The position numbers and the translations under genes are program-made. A stretch of DNA of 64,000 bases from Rotaria socialis (lineage: Eukaryota; Rotifera; Eurotatoria; Philodinida; Philodinidae): the NCBI GenBank assembly GCA_905331475.1, contig CAJNYU010003295.1:18322-82321 (forward strand), given 5' to 3'. The stretch's first letter is position 1. The number at the start of each line of letters is the position of its first letter. The notes beneath the pieces are model-generated. The model ran no database searches and was not told the DNA's origin. It saw only the letters and a program-made list of their open reading frames with translations. Shown here piece by piece: positions 11,520 to 24,183 of this stretch.

Positions 11520-13062
11520 ATGGGAAATTCTCTACTTCAAATCAATTCGCAACGAGCAGTAAGAGCGCCTGGCGATGTAGCGGAATATGGAACATTAAAA
11601 AAATCAAGTAGCTTACGAGAATATAGTCGCAGTACATCATTAATTACTAGTTGTATAAATAATAATAATATTCGACGAAATATTTCAATTTCAAGGCCGA
11701 AAACAGTGCCGCCAACGGATGCAGAAATAATTGATACCCATGCATTACGTTGTGAAGTCTCATCATCGGATAAAAATGAAGGTGAACAAAAATTATTAAA
11801 GCAACTGGATTATATTCATTCTTGTGTACGAAAAGATAAAGGACTGTTGGGTAAGCGTTTTATTTGAAACTATTGCTAAAATCTCAATATTTATTTTACT
11901 GAAAAAAATAAAAAGGTATGATGACGGAAAATCTACAAAATAAACATATATTTTCCAATGACGAACCAGAAAATACACATACATTAGATCAAACACCAGA
12001 TGAATATAATATGGATTATGAATCTATCTATTTACAAACACCGGACGGAGAATTCATACATGCCTATTGGATATATCAAACCGAAGATGTCGACTCAACA
12101 ATGACTGTTTTATATTTTCACGGAGCAGGCGGAAATATTTCGCATCGACTCGAAGTTCTACGACTTTTCTATGAAAATCTTCGTTGCAACATTTTAATTA
12201 TTGATTATAGAGGTAAACGGATCTTTTCTTTACAGTTAATTTATTTCATAGAATGAATGCCTTCGGGGCACTCAAGAATTACGAGAGATGTTAACTATGA
12301 CTTCGGTAACCGACGAGAAGGTAAAACAATGCAACATGTTGTTGTTGTTGTTGTTGCTGTTGTTTTTTCTGGAGTTGATGAGGTAGAAAATGAGAAAGAG
12401 AAAAAATTCACAACTCAATCTTAGCCTCGGGATATTCGTGATTTGATACATCTATGCATGTCTAGACAAGTATAATTCATCTATTTATTGAATTCTTATT
12501 ATCTCTTATAGGGTTCGGCAAAAGTTCGGGCGTTCCATCTGAACTTGGTGTTTATATTGATGCTCAAACAGCGTACGATTATTTAATATATAAACAAGCT
12601 ATTTCGCCTGAAAATATCATTGTCTTGGGCACGAGTCTTGGCGCATCGGTTGCCATTCAACTTGTTAGTGATCCATTAAATCAAGTTAAATTTGCTATAT
12701 TCGAAAATGCATTTATATCCGTTCCTGAGATAGCAAAATATTTTCTAACCTACGCTAAAAGTGTGATTGGTATAACTAAATCTATTGGCTTTCTGTATTT
12801 ATTTGATTCTCTACCGAAAGTACGTCGTATAGAATGTCCATGTGTTTATCTAGCTGGTTTACTGGATCCTATGATTCCACCATGGATGTCGAATACTTTA
12901 TATAATGAAACACGTTCAGCAAGTAAACGTCAATTATTTGAATATCCATTTGGTAAACATAACGATCTGCCTATAATGAAAGACTACTTTGAAAATATAC
13001 AAACATTTATTGATGAATTGCCATTGAAAAAACTTGGAACAGAACAATCGGTGCTTAGATAA
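11520..13062 (+). CDS. Alpha/beta hydrolase, ABHD13/BEM46-like
   Basis: Exons 11520-11850, 11916-12212 and 12512-13062 join in frame to 392 residues. The hydrolase core shows the oxyanion segment YFHGAGGNISHR, then IDYRGFGKSSG, the nucleophile elbow GTSLGAS (Ser at about residue 251), the acid in GLLDPMIPP and the histidine in GKHND. This order matches the ABHD13/Bem46 serine hydrolases. Those usually carry an N-terminal membrane helix. Here the first ~150 residues are polar, of no known fold, and start MGNS, which could allow N-myristoylation at Gly2 (inference). The substrate of the family is unclear. The last intron (12213-12511) is longer than usual and contains a (GTT)n microsatellite. 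Confidence 0.85.
12335..12366 (+). repeat. (GTT)n microsatellite
   Basis: A run of GTT with one GCT interruption inside the last intron of the ABHD13-like gene. Confidence 0.85.
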
Positions 13063-14657
13063 TCATCTGTCTCGATTTATTACTATATAAATATCTATAC
13101 ATATTTCAACACGTTTATATATATATATATCTAAACAATTTTTCTGGAAATTTTGTAAAAAACAATGAAAAAAGATATATGTATCTGTTAGTTTAAGAAT
13201 ATTGATTTCATTCAAAAAACAAATGACATTAATGTACAGTTCTTTTTTTTTTTATAGATTTTTATGACCATTAAAAATATGGTAACTAGATGAATCACTT
13301 TTGAATTACATAGCGTATTTTAGAGAAATGACCTCTTCTCACATATGCATGGCTATGTCGCATGTAGAAAAAATTGCCACCATACAATTTAGGGTTTCTA
13401 TCCGAATATGATAAGGCAGCTGTGAGAGGTACATAGGTTAATTCGATTGCAAGCCTAGAACCTAACAAACATTATGTATATCAAAGATGACATTTTAATA
13501 TTGACTAAGTGTGCTTTCTAAACCAATAAAAATTCCTTCGTTTTTAATTTCCTCGGATAAATAAGAAATGGTGCGTTTGCCAAAATCTTCTCAGTGGTTA
13601 TTTTGTCTGTGGCTACAAAATGGACTGTTTGAATAAGAAAAAAAGATTTTCAGAGAACTTCGACGTGTTAGATAAATATTAGCAAAAGATTCGCCTGAAA
13701 CCAAAACCTATCTTTGGGCCATCAGTGTCAAGTTTCCTAAAGAAGAAAGACCATAGTCTTTTATTCAAACGATGATTTACTTACTCAATGTTGCTAGTTT
13801 TTACTGTCCGCTGAGCAATGCAATAAGAAAATGGATGTAATTCTATTTATTAAAACTTTTTTAGTAATTAGCTAAATTTATCTAAATTGTTAATAAGTGC
13901 ACCAGTAAAAAATTCATGAATGCTTTTTGTTATATTTGAGAGTGATGTGTAATAATGCATAGCCAATTATATATACTTATGGCATTCAAATAGCGAAAGT
14001 TCAAATTAAATTTACATTTGAGACTAATACGATTGGTGAAATAAGTGTAAGACGCAACTATAAATTTCGGCATAGTGCTATCAGTCAAGAAAGTATTTAC
14101 GACGGTTTGCGAAGGACAAGAGTCTACATTTCTTTCATTATATTCCAGCACATGCTTCATAAAAAGAAAATCTAATATGACATATTCGGTATTTGCTATT
14201 TCTGTCCTATATAGAGTGAAGTACCTTAAAAGAAGAATTTTACTTTTGGTGATATTTATTTTTTCTTATCATTAGAAAGCGTACAAGTCAGTATCAAACT
14301 GATTACTTTTTTTTGTTGCACTACTATGTGAATATAAAAAGAAAAAAACAACCTATGACGATTACTCAAAGAACAATCTATCACATTCACGAGATCAATA
14401 CCTCGCATATTTTGTTATTTCGAAATATTTGCATGTTGTGATGCAATGTTTCATAAGATTAATACCATAGAAAATAATAAGAAAAAAGGCACCATTTTCC
14501 TTTTATCATGTGTTATCGCTTCTCTGACACAAAATGCATTTTGTTTCGTCAGAAAAAGTTACATCAGCATTTCTCGATAGAATACATAAAAAGCTAAAAC
14601 GAAATTGAATAATTTTTAATTTTATTCTATTATAAACTCGGCGATTGTTAACAAATA
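13063..14657. other. Intergenic, no gene seen
   Basis: AT-rich, with a short (TA)n run near 13116-13130. The overlapping frames at 13930-14160 (-) and 14075-14275 (+) have no domain or splice context. Confidence 0.45.
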
Positions 14658-17640
14658 ATGTCCGAGGAGAAAACTATCGATCGTTCCGAAGTAGAAAACT
14701 TACTAAAACGAAGATTTTTTTATGATCAATCATTTTCAATTTATGGTGGTGTCAATGGTCTATATGATTATGGCCCAGTTGGTTGCGCCATAAAATCAAA
14801 TATTTTAAATCAATGGCGCCGGCATTTTATTCTCGAAGAACAAATGCTTGAAATCGATTGTTCGATTTTAACACCTGAAGTTGTTCTCAAGTAGATTTAC
14901 CTATTTTGTTTTGCAGAAAAAAATATTTTCTTTTCTCCTGTTAGAGCATCTGGTCATGTGGATCGATTTGATGATTTTATGTTGAAAGATACTCAAACAG
15001 GCGAATGCTTTCGAGCTGATCATTTAATTGAAAGTAAACAAGAATTTTCTATATTTTTCTTTCGGCCTACTAAAACTATTTCGTTTCTTTTATCGATAAG
15101 ATCATCTTGAAAAGTTGCTTGAAATTAAAGAGATTTCAGATGAAAAGAAATCGGAAATGAAACGAATATTGCCACAGGTAAATCTAGATAATTAACTCGT
15201 ATGAATACAATAATCAATTGTATTTAGATTGGCAATATGAATGCTGCAGGCTTAGATCAACTTGTAAAACAATATCATATAAAAGCACCGAATACTAATA
15301 ATGATCTTTCGGAGCCAATTGCTTTTAATTTAATGTTTTCAACTACAATCGGTGCGACTGGCCAAGTCAAAGGGTAAATTAATTGTGACGTAGAATCTAT
15401 TGTACTATCACTATTGATTTAGTTATTTTCGCCCGGAAGCTGCTCAAGGCATGTTTGTTAATTTTAAACGGCTATTGGAATTTAACCAAGGTCGATTACC
15501 ATTTGCGGCTGCACAAATCGGTAATGCATTTCGAAATGAAATCTCACCAAGATCAGGTTTACTTCGAGTTCGGTACGTTAATTTCTTTGTTTTTTGCCAT
15601 TAATTTAGTTTCCGGAGTCTAATACATCATTGCTTTATGGCTAGAAAGAGAATTCATATTGATCTCTTTCTTCAAAAAAACAAAAGAAAGCAATCTTATC
15701 AATTGCTATTTCATCGATTTCCTTCCTTTGTCTTGAATACGCGCATGCAACCTGAAAGTGTTCCGTCAACTTGAAACAGATGATGCAATTAAATCATCGT
15801 TTAGCCTTTGCTATCCTCTAACCGTTGGATCCTAACTGATCTGATAAGTCTATTTTTTTCTCTTCTGTTTAGTGAATTTACAGTGGCAGAAATCGAACAT
15901 TTTGTTGATCCAATGGATAAGACTCATCCGAAATATGAAACTGTAGCTGATCTTGAGATTCAACTTTATTCAGCCAACAATCAAGCCAACGGTGAATCGA
16001 CGCAATTAGTTCGGCTCGGTGATGCTGTTCGCTCGAATGTAATCAATAACGAGACACTTGCTTATTTTATCGGTCGAATTTATTTATTTTTCACTAAAAT
16101 TGGTATTGATAAAACTCGAATTCGTTTTCGGCAGCACATGAGTAACGAAATGGCTCATTACGCTAGCGATTGTTGGGATGTTGAATGTAAAATAAGTTAC
16201 GGTTGGATTGAATGTGGCGCTTGTGCAGATCGATCATCTTATGATTTGAATCAACATATAAGATTTAGTGGTCAAAGACTGACTGCTACACGACAGTTAT
16301 CTACAGCTAAAACAATTCTAGTTAGCGAGAAAAAAATAAATAGTAAAGCAATTGGTCAATCATTTCGAGCAGATGCCTCAAAAGTGATGCAATATTTACA
16401 AAATTTGTCCGAACATGACGCTCGAAGTTTACATGAAAAACTTCAGCAAGCACATGAGAAAATCGCCATCGACGATAAAGAATTCATTGTCACAACAGCA
16501 ATGTTTACAGTTGAAACAGCTGAAAATATTGTTCAAGGTAAAAATTTCTAGAGAATTTTCTATATCTTATTGGAAGATTTTTACTATTAGTGGAAGAGTT
16601 CATTCCATGCGTCATTGAGCCAACATTTGGCATTGGTCGTATCTTGTATACAATGTTGGAACATAACTTTAAAGTGCGATCACAAGATGAGCAACGCAAG
16701 GTAATGAGATTTTTAGAATGCTTCGATTCCTTGGAAAAGATGCAAACAAGATAAATCTTAATATGATTCTCAGAATTTTTTTATTCAGCTCAAGAAATGC
16801 CGCCAATAGTAATAAACCTTACAATAGTCAACTCGAAAACTTAGTATTTTTTCTATCAGTAATGCAAATAGGCTGTCTGATTTATTATGTTTTCTTTGAA
16901 TTTTGCTGAGTAAAGATCAAAGATAATATTTATCGCAGTATTATCCTATCGATAATCTAGGATTATCTGGGATGATGTCAGCCATCACAAAAAAATAAAG
17001 CTCCTTATCTAAATGTTTACTCGGATGCCAATGCAAATCAAGATATGAATCTAGTTCCTATTTCACTTGCGCGTACTCTAAACACGCGCTTCTTATATAT
17101 TGTCTATAATAAATTCATTTCTTTCAGTATTTTACATTACCACCATCAATTGCGCCATATAAATGTGCGATTTTACCATTGAGTGGTAATGCAGAATTTA
17201 AACCATTTACTAAACAAATATGTATGTTTATCTATTTGAAATATATATTCTATTAATTTTCTTGTTCAATATGCTTAGCTGATCTTTTAACTCAAGCCGG
17301 TATTTCGTATAAAGTCGATACTAGTAGTAGCTGTATTGGTAAACGTTATGCACGCTGTGATGAAATAGCTATTCCGTTTGCGGTCACAGTTGATTTCGAT
17401 ACGTCACTACAACCGCCTTCCATCGCATTTCGTGAATTGAATTCTATGAAGCAAATTCGTGTTCCAGTAAGTATTATTTCGATGGAAACGAAAAAACAGT
17501 TAGCTTATGTTTTTTAGATTGATGAAATTGTATCTGTGGTTCAACGGTTGTCAACAGAGCAAACAACGTGGACGAAAATCTCAACAATGTATCCGATGTT
17601 TACAGAACAGCAAAATCGAAAAGTAGAAAATGAAGAGTAG
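14658..17640 (+). CDS. GARS1: Glycyl-tRNA synthetase (class II)
   Basis: Charges tRNA-Gly with glycine. Ten exons join in frame to 624 residues: 14658-14890, 14945-15033, 15101-15177, 15228-15373, 15423-15572, 15873-16537, 16591-16700, 17128-17221, 17279-17466 and 17518-17640. It follows the eukaryotic GlyRS order: the [23 protein letters not shown] start, motif 2 region RPEAAQG...[46 protein letters not shown], motif 3 [11 protein letters not shown], and the anticodon-binding domain [11 protein letters not shown]...[15 protein letters not shown]. It lacks the N-terminal WHEP domain and shows no clear mitochondrial targeting peptide, so it is read as the cytosolic core enzyme. Two introns (15573-15872, about 300 nt; 16701-17127, about 430 nt) are long for this locus. 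AATAAA lies 27 nt past the stop (17667-17672). Confidence 0.95.
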
Positions 17641-19370
17641 AAAAACAATTTTTTTCTTCGATACGAAATAAAATCTTTGAGAAAAAGAATTGAAGTAGTG
17701 AATAATATAGTTATGATTCAATAGATACAGAAAGAGCAGCTGGTGCACAAAGAAAAAAAGCAGCAAACTTGAGATAATAAACATTACAAGTTTGTTTTTA
17801 GTTTACAAATATGTTGCACTTCAAGTTCTAGGAAAATTTAACTTCTGTCCACACTGGTTAATATATATCGAAAAATGAGGTAAGACTGCAAGACAACAGC
17901 AACAAAAAAAAGATTACAACAGAAAATGACAATAGGCTTTTAGGATTATGGTGACCTTGAAACTTCCTGTTTTTCTTGAATCACGGACTGTTAGTATTTT
18001 TTGCTTCTAAGAGCCTCTCTGCTTCCACGGTACCATATATTTTGTTTTTATCTTGGTTTAAACTAACAGGAGGCAAACAAGAGAAAATGCATGCACCATA
18101 AACTTGCTACTTCCAAGTCTATACCACATAATATAAACCTACCAGCGCCATAGTTTCATTAGTGTATTAAAAATGTTGATAAAACTCTTGTCGAAGTTTT
18201 TTCTATATATTCTTAATTTCAAGTTCTATAAACTTTTTGAAATGTACGAAGCATAAGAAAAATAAAATTTGCTTTCGCATGCCGTAACGCTAATAAGATG
18301 AAGATTTAATGAAAAGCATTCTTATATCGACTTTCTTTTTAAGAACACGTGAAGTAGATAATAATTTTCTCAAATGCTGTTTCAATGTATCGTTGAGTAA
18401 TGGATGCCGTTTAATATAGAGTTTTCATTCAATACTATTGCTTGAATATATATATATATACTGTGTGACCCGTATTCAATTGCAAAGTATTGCCTTAGTC
18501 AACACGTGGGTTTTTCGACCATATCCTGTCAGAAAAAAGCATTTTTCTCAGTTTATTGATCTAGATATTTATATTGAACAAACGATCTAATTTCTCATCG
18601 AACATGGTTATTTATAAATCGAAGATTCTTTTGTATCAGCAACGCTGTATCGTTGATGGTTGCTGATTTTTGTCAGCAAAGTATTATAAAAACGAACAGA
18701 CGAACTTTCGTATTAGATGCTACTGGCTTTTTTTTCTTTGAGCGTTTCGTAAATAGTAATTGGATATTGTACCCTATGAAATAATGTCGATCGCTGATCT
18801 GATAGTCTAACCGTGTATTTTGTTTTCAAAACGAGTATCCACTAATGAATATCGTGAGAAATTAATAACTTCAATTGCTCTACAGGAACCTATGAGGCAA
18901 GTCGAATCATGATATAGAAATAAAATATTTATGGAATGAAAAATAAATTGGATCTCTACTCGTAGAATATTCTTTTCGGATCGAATGCTTTTTTCTCGTG
19001 ATCAAATCTATCTAGAATAAGTGCTAAAGAATAACCGTAAAGTTTTCTACTACCACCAAACGTGATCATTCTATGATTAAATACCCACACCCTGAATAAC
19101 ATCACGTTGTGTTACATGAACTACTTCCTTATTAAGGCGTTAGACAACTGCGGAAACGGATAGAATGTACCAGTGGGGGGCGGGGGGGGGGGGGGGGGGG
19201 GGGGNNNNNNNNNNCCCCCCCCCCCCCCTTTCTCTCTGATTAATAATATCACACTTCATCATGATGTTTGCACATTTGACTTCCATATGAATTTTGCCAA
19301 TAGCGTTTTTTCTCTATATGAAAAAGAAACTTATTCGCCAATATATTAGTTTTATTCTTTATTGTCATAG
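17641..19370. other. Intergenic, contains an assembly gap
   Basis: No gene supported before the gap. The 5' exon(s) of the next gene may lie here or in the missing sequence. A short (TA)n run lies near 18448-18460. Confidence 0.45.
19176..19228. other. Assembly gap flanked by poly-G and poly-C
   Basis: A run of nearly pure G (19176-19204), ten N (19205-19214), then a run of C (19215-19228). The mirrored homopolymers look like artificial contig ends (poly-G read tails, reverse-complemented on the other contig) joined by a scaffolder. The true distance and content across the gap are unknown. Confidence 0.85.
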
Positions 19371-20481
19371 AAAAACAGTCAATCGAACGTTATCAGAAAC
19401 AAATAAATGCAAGAAAGTCGATGAACAAGGCATGGCGCTTCGATTTCATCGTAAACGAGAACGCCGAAATGCTCTCTCGGATTTATCAGCAACAAGTACA
19501 AATTCAAGCACAGCCTATCATCAACATCATAACCAACTAGTTGACCGTATTCGACAACTTGAAGAAGAAGTCGTAGTACCTGATTTTAATCGTCCTCAAC
19601 GATCACCGGTCTATTCACCGTTTACACCAGTGACGCCATGTTCAAATAGTAGTTCGTATGGTTTGTCCACGTATCCATCCTCGATGAATTTTCCAATGAA
19701 TTTGATTTCACCAAATGGACCTGTGCCAACGCAATCAAATGGACTATCGACGAAGATTCTTGAACGTGCCCATGAAATTCCCGAACGGTTTGATATTAAA
19801 TCTAGTTAACTATTGTATAGATGTTAATAGGTTTTATGTAGATTTTGGATTAATTGGCAAGAAAAACAAATGCAAAATCGAATAGAACAACTCGAATCTA
19901 TCAAAGATAAATTAACTATTTCGAATGAACCCCAAAAAAAACGAGTAAATCAATTACGTCGACAATGTCATGTTACTCCTCCTCAAACGGCATCCTTCAC
20001 TAGAATGTCTTCGGCAACTACGGATAGTGAAGCATCTTCACCTGTTACAAACAATCGTAGTTTATTTAGTTTTGACCAACGATCCATCAATAAAGTCAAT
20101 GAAAACAATCGAAATCGTCTAAAGACGTCGCTACCGATGAAACAAAATTCGCAATCAACACTTGATCGTTCTCGTTTAACTATATTTCTACCACACTCCT
20201 ACACACATTTACCTGAGAAAACAACGATTGCTAATAAAAATGCTCGATCTATAACTAAATCATCAGCAGAAAAAACAAACGATATTAAACAAAATAGCAT
20301 ACAAAGAATTCCATCTACAAATAGCGTTGAAGATATAGCGCAAATCGATACTGAATTTAATCTTACATTACTTGTACGAGAAAATCGAGATCAGACAAAT
20401 CCATTACTATATTCGAAAATGATTCTCAATCGTACGGTTGAATTTCAATCATTATCATCGAAAAAGAATCCATCCAAATAA
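19371..20481 (+). CDS. Unrecognised Ser/Asn-rich protein with short coiled coils (5' end uncertain)
   Basis: Two exons fit: an acceptor at 19369-19370 opens 19371-19787, then a 54-nt intron and 19842-20481, in frame to the stop (about 350 residues). Alternatively translation starts at the ATG at 19432. Visible features are a basic stretch HRKRERR, a short coiled coil (LVDRIRQLEEEV), a Pro/Ser-rich SP/TP linker (SPVYSPFTPVTP), a second short coiled coil (QEKQMQNRIEQLESIKDKL) and a long polar Ser/Thr/Asn-rich tail that looks disordered. The spacing of SP/TP sites suggests phosphorylation. No family recognised. The upstream gap may hide further 5' exons. The splice choice at 19787/19842 is my reading: it keeps the frame and gives a normal intron length. 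Confidence 0.55.
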
Positions 20482-22059
20482 CAAAATGAACCATCCTAAT
20501 GGTAATCTAGAATTACTTTCAATGTCTTTTTTTTGCTTCTTTTTTTTTTACATACAAGTTTCATCTGTTGATCAAGATATTTAAAAAGCAGTCCAACAGA
20601 AAAGATTTCTTTTACAGTCTTCGATCTTCTAAAATGTGTAATCATCATATAGCAGATAAATAATTAAATAAAAATGCTTTTCTCGAAACCTATTCGATCT
20701 ATATTTCTCATGTCAAGTTTGACGGGCTTTGAACTTTGATTACCACATAAACAACTATTTTTCACCTGACATGCACTTATTTCTTCGTTATGAATTCTCC
20801 CTCGAATTCGATTCGCCCAATGAATATTATGACGAGACTATATTTAGTAGTTTGAGAGCTAGATTGATAAGAAAATATAAATTTTTATCGTTCTGCCAAT
20901 GAAATTATTGTTCATTGTTTTTCGAAAACAAAAAAATCCTTTTACAGTTTGTTTGTCTAACGATTACTTGTACGGGTTTGGTGGAAAAGGCCGAAAGGGA
21001 AAACGCCGAAAAGTGAGTTTTTTGATAATTTTAGAGAAAACTAAAAATTTATTTTCTAAATTGGTGTGCGCATATACGTCGCATCCATGTTCAGTACAAA
21101 CCCAATACTTTTTTGATGAGGACGTTTTATTGCATTTGAACATACATTGGTTAAATATTAGTCGTTAAGAATGATATTTCGCTGTCCTTTGCCAACGATT
21201 GAAGAGAAATTTATTTGTTAGTTGTTTTCGCCAGACTGATTTATATATATATATAGTATACGCTAACAATGAACAAGTATTGACTATAGACGAGGAGGAC
21301 AACGAATTTAACTTATCCCACTAACAACCAATACCAACTCAAAAAATAAATATCGTTATCTATAGACATCTTTTTCATTCTACGTTTTCCTTTTCAAAAT
21401 GTTTCTACTTTCTCCTCTTGCAGTTTTTCTTCGGCACTTTTATTAATTATACTTTTTCATTTCGACATTTTCCATTCGGCGTTTTCCGCCAATTCGACTT
21501 GTACAATTAATCCACAATAAATAAAACATCATCAAATTGAAATCACGTCTTCTTTTTTGTTTTCAGTAAAACAGGAAAAGAAAAATGTTAACAAGCTCTT
21601 CTATACTGTAATTATTTCCGATGAAAGCACATAACATGGAAACAAGAATTATAGAAATCTCCAATAAGACATGCTCACAATTAGAGAGAACCGCGCCATT
21701 CATCTTTTGGCAACATATTGCACTTATTAATGCAAAAAATAAACAAGGTCAAACGGAGAGGAGACGAAGAAGAAAAAAGAAAGAAACAAATATTCACAAT
21801 CAATAAACGATTTGAGTAGCAGCGCCTGTCTACATGTTTTTTTTGCTTTGGCTCTCAATAGAAACTCCATTTCTCATGTCAATAAACAGAAGAGAATAAT
21901 TGAAAGACGAAAACTTGAATTTCAAAACAAATATTAATAAGATCATTGACAAAAACAAAGAATAGGTAGAGAGTGCATTATTTTATTCCTCTAACAGAAA
22001 ATTGAATAGTTTTGCTTGGTGCTTTGTTTTTGTGTTACAGTTACAGTTGCATTTATATA
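20482..22059. other. Intergenic, no gene seen
   Basis: AT-rich. The frames at 20899-21168 and 21621-21806 have no domain. The end probably contains the 5' UTR of the next gene, with likely acceptor sites TTACAG near 22040 and 22045. Confidence 0.4.
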
Positions 22060-23387
22060 ATGACTGATGAACCTGGTATTAGTAAACGTCATACCTCTAC
22101 AGGTCAAAATGCAAAGAAAAAAGAAAACATTCGAGTTTTTGTTCAACGAAAACGTTTACCCTATGTTACGCACACGAAACCAAATACCATCGAACAATTA
22201 ACATCAATTATAGAAAAACATTTGAATGCCAACAAAAAAATTGCTCGAAACAACAAAAATATTATTGTTGTTAATTATAAACCGGTTTATATGAATAATC
22301 GCCAACAAAAATCGACCGAACCGAAACCATTAGGAACATTACCAGCATCAAAAGATAATATTTCAGCGGCAACTCAAAATGATCAAACAACCAAAATGAC
22401 ACCGATAACAAATAGATCACGTCTTTTAAATCCGCCACCATTTTCAGTAGACGTACCTGATGTTGAAGATCCATTAGTATTTATTGAAATGATGTATCAA
22501 CAATTATTTACTGACGATGGTCAATTACGTAGTGGAGCTCAGCCAACAAAATTAGCCAATTGTGTTAAAGAAATCGTAACACAATCAAGAAGCAATTCAA
22601 TCGTACACAAAGATTCCTTAACACCAGCACGTATACATCATGAGAAACGTGTATTGACACCAGTCGATCCTTCGATGATGTCATCGAAACGAACATCGCT
22701 ATCATCGCCATGTTTCTTAGCGAATACATTGAATAAAGGCGATGCAGAAAAGCAAGTAGACGATGACGACGACGACTTCTACGCATTGTTGCAAGCAACT
22801 AGAACTCCGAATGCATCTCGAAGGTAATGCAATTACGATTGATAGTTTTTTGAATAGCTTTAGCTTTTTGCAGAAGTTCAAATCAATCAAGTCTCGGTAA
22901 CGCAGAAGTTCATTTACAACAACTTCATGCATTTGTCAATTCCTACTGTCACAATGACCAGCGACAAGCAAAAAATCGAATTCGAAATGATCGCTTCTCT
23001 GCTGACGATACTGATAATGAGGATTTTGATGGTTTTTCGGATTTCAATTCCTATCGTAGAACAATGCGCACATCATTACCAGCAAGTATCGATGAAGACA
23101 TGACTCATACGGATTCGAAACTTTTGTCTTCATCTGGTTATCAATCATTACAATCAAGAAAACGAGTGAGCCATAAAATGCCTGTAGAAATCGATCCTCA
23201 CTATTGTTCACATTGCATACGTACACCAACAATAACCATCATTCCGCCAACGAAATCATTGAGTTTGATGCAACCATTGCGAGATATGGCCACGAATTTT
23301 TTTCATTTTGTTATTGTTTCGAAAAATATTCTTCTTCTACCTTTATGCATTTTTCTTCTACGCCAACGATCAATCATTGTCCAATGA
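22060..23387 (+). CDS. Unrecognised 425-residue protein with C-terminal hydrophobic segment
   Basis: Two exons, 22060-22823 and 22874-23387, join in frame. The start ATG is followed by a basic, low-hydrophobicity N-terminus (SKRHTSTGQNAKKKENIRVF). Next come a long Asn/Lys/Thr-rich region, a more ordered block (VDVPDVEDPLVFIEMMYQQLF), an acidic DDDDDD run just before the splice, a polar second exon with two cysteine pairs, and a hydrophobic stretch near the end (IVSKNILLLPLCIFLL) that could be a tail anchor. I do not recognise the family. The codon-like composition and in-frame splice support a real gene; the function is unknown. Confidence 0.6.
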
Positions 23388-24183
23388 TAGAAGGAAAGAA
23401 AACAACGTCCATGAATATCTTTTCCGTGCGAGACATAAACTTTGTTTTGATTATCATATTTTGTACATTTTTACTGTAGTATATAATTATGTAATAATGC
23501 AGACATTTAAAAAGAAACGCATAACAGTATTTAGACTGATGTAGTTTCTTACTTATAGCATCATTTAAGTTATTTATCTATTGAAGTGTTTTTATGAATT
23601 CAGAAACAATTGATAATGTGTTTTTAGGTAAATTATCTTTACTAAATAGCGATGAAGAGACTCTTTCTGGTTTGTTCATCACAGATGCTGATAGTTGCAA
23701 TTGACTGAAATGCCAATCAAAATTATTTCTTTGACAGATGCTTTTAATTGTTCAGATAAAAATCTGCTCTTTGTAAAACACTAAAAAAAATGAGTGGGTT
23801 CCTACCAAAATTTAATTCAAATTTATTCAGCTGTTTTTATGCGTTCCAACAGTCTTTGGCCGTATCTTGACATCTCATAGAAAAGCAAATGCTCCTATCG
23901 AGTTTTATTAGCATAACTTTACCTAATGAATAATTTAATATGACAAATATTTACAGCTTATTATTTCTTTTGAGGCACAAGAATGAAAACAGTGCCTATG
24001 AAAGAAAAGCATGTCAGTAATAAATCCATCATTGAAGCGGCTCAAGTTTTGGAGATTACATTTAATTCTATTTCAACAATTTGTAGGATCTTTGGTTTCA
24101 TTTATTTTATATAAAAGACAAAATACATTGATTTATGAAAATCTCTAGTGTTATTTATGTAACATAGCAAAAAAAAACAACGA
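23388..24183. other. Spacer between convergent genes
   Basis: About 800 bp between the stops of the 22060 gene (+) and the 24184 gene (-). AT-rich; presumably both 3' UTRs. No further gene seen. Confidence 0.5.

Noticed and set aside
22060-22200. N-terminus KKKENIRVFVQRKR resembles the start of a kinesin-5 motor (KGKNIQVVVR).
   Set aside because: No P-loop, switch I or switch II follows, and the next 240 residues are polar and disordered. Chance likeness.
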